This document shows positions 48,065 to 51,573 of a DNA stretch of 51,573 nucleotides, in pieces. How positions within the stretch are numbered: position 1 is the stretch's first letter; every line of letters begins with the position of its first letter. Origin of the DNA: Pseudorhizobium tarimense. Lineage in GTDB: Bacteria; Pseudomonadota; Alphaproteobacteria; Rhizobiales; Rhizobiaceae. The notes under the pieces were generated by a model. It did not search any database. It was not told the DNA's origin and worked only from the letters and a program-made list of their open reading frames with translations. The stretch is from positions 1-51,573 of the forward strand of contig NZ_JALJRA010000026.1 in the NCBI RefSeq assembly GCF_022968135.1, written 5' to 3'. A program made the translations under genes and the position numbers.

Positions 48065-49054
48065 ATGGAGGTTGTCTTGGTTTCGAAAGTCAAACTCGAC
48101 ATTTCGATTGCTGAATATCCGCATACCGAAAAGATCATCAGCGGAGAAATACAAATAGAAGGCGTCGAGCCGAACTTCATCAGCGTCAAGCCGCAGATCG
48201 GCGCCTACCGCCGGATGGTTCGCAATCACGAATTCGACGTGTGCGAAATCGCCCCAACGACGTACATCATCGCCCGCGCCTACGGCGCGCCTTTCGTCGG
48301 GCTTCCGATCTTCCTGATGCGTCAGTTCAACCACAGCGCATTGCTGGTTCGACCAGATGCGGGGATCAAGGTGCCGAAGGACCTGGAAGGACACAAGGTC
48401 GGCGTGCGAGCCTATTCGGTCACGACAGGCGTTTGGCTTCGCGCAGCTTTGATCGAAGATTTCGGTCTGGACAGCTCGAAGGTTACCTGGGTCGTGGACG
48501 ACGAGGAGCACGTGCTAGAACTTGATTTGCCACCGAACGTCATCCACACCCAGAACGGGCGTACACTTTCCGATATGATGGCTGACGGCGAGTTGATAGC
48601 TGCTTTCGCCGGTAATGCCGGAGTAGGGCGCACCGGTGCGCCGACTGGTGGAAGGTGGCAGGTCGTCGAAACCGATTATCCGCCGCTTTTCCCGAGTGCT
48701 GCCTCTGTGGAACAGGAATATTTTCAGAGGACGGGGATCTACCCGATCCACGGTATGATCGTTGTGAAGGACGCAGTCCTTGCGGAGCACCCTTGGGTAG
48801 CAAGGTCCCTTTTTGATGCCTTCACCAAGGCCAAAGTGCTGTGGCTAGAGGATTTCCGCTCCGGCACCTCCAGCTCGAAGCTCAACGAGAAATACAGGAA
48901 GCTCAGCAAGATCGTTGGGCCGGATCCGCTGCCTTATGGGCTTGCGGACAACATGCCGAGCATCGAGGCCCTTGCTCGCGCCGCAGACAACCAGAAGATG
49001 ACGCCGCGCCGGCTAAAGTTTTCGGAGCTGTTCGTTGATCCTGAGAGGGTCTGA
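48065..49054 (+). CDS. 4,5-dihydroxyphthalate decarboxylase-like protein
   Basis: About 330 residues of the Pht5-like family, which shares the fold of periplasmic binding proteins but lacks a signal peptide here. Segments: LDISIAEYPHTEKIISGEIQ, VRNHEFDVCEIAPTTYIIAR, GLPIFLMRQFNHSALLVRP and YPIHGMIVVKDAVLAEHPW. Start is uncertain: ATG 48065 lacks a ribosome site, while TTG 48077 has GGAGG five bases upstream and is probably used. It follows the aldolase by about 130 bases. Family members decarboxylate 4,5-dihydroxyphthalate to protocatechuate; many are only distantly related, so substrate is uncertain. Confidence 0.85.
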   Translation: MEVVLVSKVKLDISIAEYPHTEKIISGEIQIEGVEPNFISVKPQIGAYRRMVRNHEFDVCEIAPTTYIIARAYGAPFVGLPIFLMRQFNHSALLVRPDAGIKVPKDLEGHKVGVRAYSVTTGVWLRAALIEDFGLDSSKVTWVVDDEEHVLELDLPPNVIHTQNGRTLSDMMADGELIAAFAGNAGVGRTGAPTGGRWQVVETDYPPLFPSAASVEQEYFQRTGIYPIHGMIVVKDAVLAEHPWVARSLFDAFTKAKVLWLEDFRSGTSSSKLNEKYRKLSKIVGPDPLPYGLADNMPSIEALARAADNQKMTPRRLKFSELFVDPERV

Positions 49055-49345
49055 ATCGCTGAATTGGGTGGAGAGGCTCGCGAGAAGGGTAAAGCGGGTG
49101 TTCAAGTCTGGGACGACGAACACCGCCAGGGGAAGAGTTCAGATTTCTTTAAAGCGAAGACGCTTAACAAGCGCGTTGCTCGAGACTAACCACATTCATC
49201 CCATCGGCCCCTTTGAGCGTGGAGGTGGTTTGTTAACGCTTCTATCGTGCCTGCCAATGACCAGGCATAGTCCTTCAGCATTGTACCGCACCGCCCCCTT
49301 GTGCAAGGTCGACACAATGGCTGATCGTGCTCTGAAAGTCATGCT

Positions 49346-49804
49346 TTGCTCTCATTGGGCGCAGTCCTGTTCATGACCGTGTCGCCTATCGACGTGCGGC
49401 CAAATGATCTCGTGTCGGTGACCATCGATTGGGTCGGGGCATACGCAGTGATGGCGATGTTGTTCGTGGTCGCCTTCCCTCGTCATTGGCTGCTCACTGC
49501 TACTGCGATGATGTTGAGCGCGGCAGTGATCGAACTGCTCCAGTACCTATCTTCCACCCGCCATCCCAGTGCAGCGGATGCTCCCATCGAGGCCTTCGGC
49601 GCGGGAGCTGGTTCGCTGGCGATGGTGGAGAGGATGACCACGCCGGGTATGGCCACGACCCCGTTCTACCTCGATTCAGGGGGGCGAGCTGTTTCGTCAC
49701 GTCACCAGTCCGAGCCTCTGGCGTTAGTACCACTCGCTTTACACGCTTCGGTCGGTCATCATCCCCTGCCGGTCTGGCGGACGAATAAGCGGCGCTTGAT
49801 TTAA
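49346..49804 (+). CDS. VanZ-like membrane protein, start and end doubtful
   Basis: The frame opens with TTG at 49346 and reads LSLGAVLFMTVSPIDVRPN, IDWVGAYAVMAMLFVVAFPR, LLTATAMMLSAAVIELLQYL and SSTRHPSAADAPIEAFGAGA. Three to four membrane spans and the E-x-x-Q / R-x-x-x-x-D pattern fit VanZ-like rhizobial proteins. A better start, ATG 49318 (MADRALKVM), is in another frame that ends at 49374-49376, so the gene may be frameshifted near 49343. The C-terminal 45 residues after GAGAGSLAMV do not fit the family. I suspect a degraded gene. Confidence 0.5.
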   Translation: MLSLGAVLFMTVSPIDVRPNDLVSVTIDWVGAYAVMAMLFVVAFPRHWLLTATAMMLSAAVIELLQYLSSTRHPSAADAPIEAFGAGAGSLAMVERMTTPGMATTPFYLDSGGRAVSSRHQSEPLALVPLALHASVGHHPLPVWRTNKRRLI

Positions 49805-49911
49805 GCGCAGTGCACAAAAAATGGCGCCGCGTTGCACGGCTGTGAACCGCTGTGAGAATGTTCGAACCTATCGACCTTCCTTTCTTGTTTTAAATCAATG
49901 CCCTGTCGAAC

Positions 49912-49926
49912 TGGCACGCCGATTGC
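49912..49926 (+). promoter_or_regulatory. Sigma54 promoter of the nitrate assimilation operon
   Basis: TGGCACGCCGATTGC has GG at 49913-49914 and GC at 49925-49926 with exactly 10 bases between, matching the -24/-12 consensus TGGCACG-N4-TTGC. It indicates RpoN/NtrC control. Possible NtrC half-sites (TGCAC at 49811 and 49833) lie about 80-100 bases upstream. Predicted transcript start is near 49938. Confidence 0.85.
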
Positions 49927-49961
49927 GTTTTTGGGGATCAGGCCCTCGGGCCACGACATTG

Positions 49962-50060
49962 GCGTCCAACGACGGGCGCTTCGCCAGCAAAGCCGCTGAC
50001 CAGGACCACACGCATGGATTTACCGTGCGGGTTGGATCTGGCCAGCGGCTTTTTGTTTTT
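49962..50060 (+). promoter_or_regulatory. ANTAR-type antitermination leader (NasT target) before nasA
   Basis: Hairpin P1: GCGTCC-AACGAC-GGGCGC (49962-49979), hexaloop with A at 1 and G at 4. Hairpin P2: CAGC-AAAGCC-GCTG (49985-49998), again A1 and G4. P2 shares AAAGCCGCTG (49989-49998) with a long terminator stem closing on CAGCGGCTTT (50043-50052), followed by TTGTTTTT. P2 and terminator are mutually exclusive, the mechanism known for ANTAR regulators. NasT-type proteins would hold P1/P2 and let transcription reach nasA when nitrate or nitrite is present. Confidence 0.8.
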
Positions 50061-50107
50061 CAATCCCAAGATGGAGCGGCACGACCTTGTCGGGCCTCGG
50101 AGAAGCC

Positions 50108-51334
50108 ATGTCTGAAATCAAACAGCTCTCATCCCCACGCGAACCCGCTATCGCGCTTTGGTTGTCCACCTTCGCCTTCACCATCTGTTTTGCCGTCTGG
50201 ACGATCTTTGCGATCATCGGCATTCGCATCAAGCAAGACCTCGGCCTGTCGGAAGCGCAGTTCGGCCTGCTCGTTGGCACGCCAATCCTGAGCGGGTCGC
50301 TGGTGCGCATTTTGCTCGGTGTGTGGACACCGCGTTTTGGTGGACGCCTCGTGTACACGCTGACGATGCTGGCGGCGGCCGTATCCACGCTCCTGCTCTC
50401 TCACGCCACGACCTTCCCGCAGATGCTGCTTGCCGGCCTCGGTGTGGGGTTAGCCGGTGGATCTTTTGCGGTCGGTGTCGCCTATATCTCGCCGTTCTTT
50501 CGGGCAGAGAAACAGGGTACTGTGTTGGGCATCTTCGGGGCCGGAAATGTCGGCGCAGCGCTCACAAAATTCGTCGCGCCCTTCGTGCTCGTCGCCGCCG
50601 GCTGGCAAATGGTGGCGCAAGTCTGGGCGGTCGTGCTGATCGTCACCGCCTGCCTCTTCTGGTTCATCACGAGTGACGACCCGGCCTTCCGGAGCCGTCG
50701 CGACGGCAAGACGCCCAAGCGCAGCCTCCTTCAAGAGCTTGCGCCGCTGAAGAAGGCCCAGGTCTGGCGTTTTTCACTGTATTACTTTTTCGCCTTCGGT
50801 GGGTTTGTTGCGCTGGCGCTCTGGCTGCCACGCTACCTCGTCGGCGTCTATGGCTTCGATATCGCTACTGCTGGCATGGTCGCCGCCGCCTATTCCGTAC
50901 CCGGCAGTATATTTCGGGCGCTGGGAGGCATGCTGTCGGACCGGAAGGGTGCGCGCTCGGTCATGTATTGCGTGTTCGCAGTCTCTGCAGTGGCAACGCT
51001 TATCCTGTCGCTCCCGTCAGGCATCACGCCGGGGGTTTTCATCGTCGTGGTCTTTATTCTCGGCTTCGTGATGAGCCTCGGCAAGGCGGCAGTCTACAAG
51101 CACATCCCGGCCTATTATCCCGACAGCGTTGGCGCAGTTGGAGGTGTCGTCGGAATGGTCGGTGGCCTCGGCGGTTTTATCCTGCCCATCGCCTTCGGTC
51201 TCCTCAAGGATGCAACCGGCCTGTGGTCGAGCTGCTTCCTGCTGCTTTTCGTCGTCGTCGCCATCTCACTGATCTGGATGCACCTTTCCATCCGCCAGAT
51301 GCAGCGCCCCGCCGTCTCCGCCGTCGCAGCATAG
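50108..51334 (+). CDS. nasA: Nitrate/nitrite transporter (NarK/NasA, MFS)
   Basis: 408 residues, twelve membrane spans of the nitrate-nitrite porter family. Nitrate signatures are present in the two halves: GIFGAGNVGAALTKFVAPFV and GVVGMVGGLGGFILPIAFGL; the substrate-binding arginine is probably that in GTPILSGSLVRILLGVWTPR. ATG 50108 has GGAGAAG; the open frame extends to a TTG at 50087. It is separated by 15 bases from nirB, so the pair is an assimilatory operon. Control by sigma54 and an antitermination leader is inferred from the upstream DNA. Confidence 0.93.
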   Translation: MSEIKQLSSPREPAIALWLSTFAFTICFAVWTIFAIIGIRIKQDLGLSEAQFGLLVGTPILSGSLVRILLGVWTPRFGGRLVYTLTMLAAAVSTLLLSHATTFPQMLLAGLGVGLAGGSFAVGVAYISPFFRAEKQGTVLGIFGAGNVGAALTKFVAPFVLVAAGWQMVAQVWAVVLIVTACLFWFITSDDPAFRSRRDGKTPKRSLLQELAPLKKAQVWRFSLYYFFAFGGFVALALWLPRYLVGVYGFDIATAGMVAAAYSVPGSIFRALGGMLSDRKGARSVMYCVFAVSAVATLILSLPSGITPGVFIVVVFILGFVMSLGKAAVYKHIPAYYPDSVGAVGGVVGMVGGLGGFILPIAFGLLKDATGLWSSCFLLLFVVVAISLIWMHLSIRQMQRPAVSAVAA

Positions 51335-51349
51335 TTGTAAGGAAACACC

Positions 51350-51573
51350 ATGACTGAGAAACTCGTAATCATCGGCAATGGCATGGCTCCGGGCCGCATG
51401 CTGGAACACCTCTTCGAGCAGGCGCCGGGCCGCTACAAGGTGGCCATCTTCAATGCCGAGCCGCGGGTAAACTACGACCGCATCATGCTCTCACCGGTCC
51501 TTTCGGGGGAGAAGACCTTCGAGCAGATCGTCATTCATGGTGACGGCTGGTACGTCGATCACGGGATCACCCT
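51350..51573 (+). CDS. nirB: Assimilatory nitrite reductase large subunit NirB (partial, 5' end)
   Basis: The first 74 codons are visible and run off the window. MTEKLVIIGNGMAPGRMLEH is the FAD-binding start of NirB, followed by YKVAIFNAEPRVNYDRIMLS and FEQIVIHGDGWYVDHGI. NirB reduces nitrite to ammonium with NAD(P)H, using FAD, a 4Fe-4S cluster and siroheme located downstream of this window. AAGGAAA precedes ATG 51350. Identity is strong from the N-terminus alone. Confidence 0.93.
   Translation, partial: MTEKLVIIGNGMAPGRMLEHLFEQAPGRYKVAIFNAEPRVNYDRIMLSPVLSGEKTFEQIVIHGDGWYVDHGIT

Noticed and set aside
49055..49345. Short plus-strand frame ending in SSDFFKAKTLNKRVARD
   Set aside because: No start codon with ribosome site and no family; stretch is otherwise empty.
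1..51573. tRNA, rRNA, CRISPR arrays, replication origin, anti-phage systems
   Set aside because: None seen on reading both strands; no cas, repABC, restriction-modification or toxin-antitoxin hallmarks.

Overview
The window looks like accessory-replicon DNA (plasmid, chromid or genomic-island type) from a member of the Rhizobiaceae (Sinorhizobium/Ensifer, Rhizobium, Shinella or a relative). This is inferred from the moderately high-GC codon usage, two DUF982 genes, a Usg gene, a ROSE-type RNA thermometer, a PE-LIG-POL LigD, an EnuR-controlled ectoine cluster and an ECF41 sigma/carboxymuconolactone decarboxylase pair. No tRNA, rRNA, CRISPR array or replication origin was recognised. Intact operons alternate with broken genes, and several breaks are single-base slips in short homopolymers.

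Layout. Positions 1-11.6 kb are signalling: a five-PAS GGDEF-EAL protein, small rhizobial hypotheticals, an MgtC-like membrane protein, a 1337-residue multi-PAS hybrid histidine kinase with two receivers, and a single-domain response regulator. Positions 11.6-12.6 kb are a scrap heap: an HWE-kinase C-terminus, an IS66 transposase C-terminus and an HWE-kinase phosphoacceptor region on the opposite strand. Positions 12.6-16.5 kb hold a stress block: an RpoH-type promoter, a ROSE thermometer and hsp20, then DUF982, a frameshifted small gene and ligD. A GMC flavoprotein and a wrecked LysR gene follow, then usg and groES-groEL. The groESL promoter matches the hsp20 promoter in layout and sequence.

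Positions 23.8-36.3 kb carry a near-complete ectoine/hydroxyectoine island, almost all on the minus strand: doeC, doeD, enuR, eutB, eutC, eutD, eutE, ehuB, ehuC, ehuD, ehuA, with a divergent asnC/lrp-type regulator. Four-base ATGA overlaps join eutB-eutC, eutC-eutD and ehuD-ehuA. The logic is ABC uptake, hydroxyectoine conversion (EutB/EutC), ring hydrolysis (EutD), deacetylation (EutE), transamination (DoeD) and oxidation to aspartate (DoeC). I do not see eutA.

Positions 36.3-40.4 kb hold an ECF41 sigma factor with its decarboxylase-like partner and a matching promoter, plus remnants of acyl-CoA dehydrogenase, DUF4336 and HMG-CoA lyase genes. Positions 40.4-49.1 kb are a catabolic locus: a LysR regulator, a 9+9 bp inverted repeat, an enolase-superfamily enzyme, a TRAP transporter, a broken D-2-hydroxyacid dehydrogenase, a broken 4-oxalomesaconate hydratase-like gene, an HpcH/HpaI aldolase and a 4,5-dihydroxyphthalate decarboxylase-like protein. 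Positions 49.9-51.6 kb begin a nitrate assimilation operon (nasA/narK-type transporter, nirB). It sits behind a sigma54 promoter and a leader with two A1/G4 hexaloop hairpins and a terminator, the arrangement expected for ANTAR (NasT-type) antitermination.
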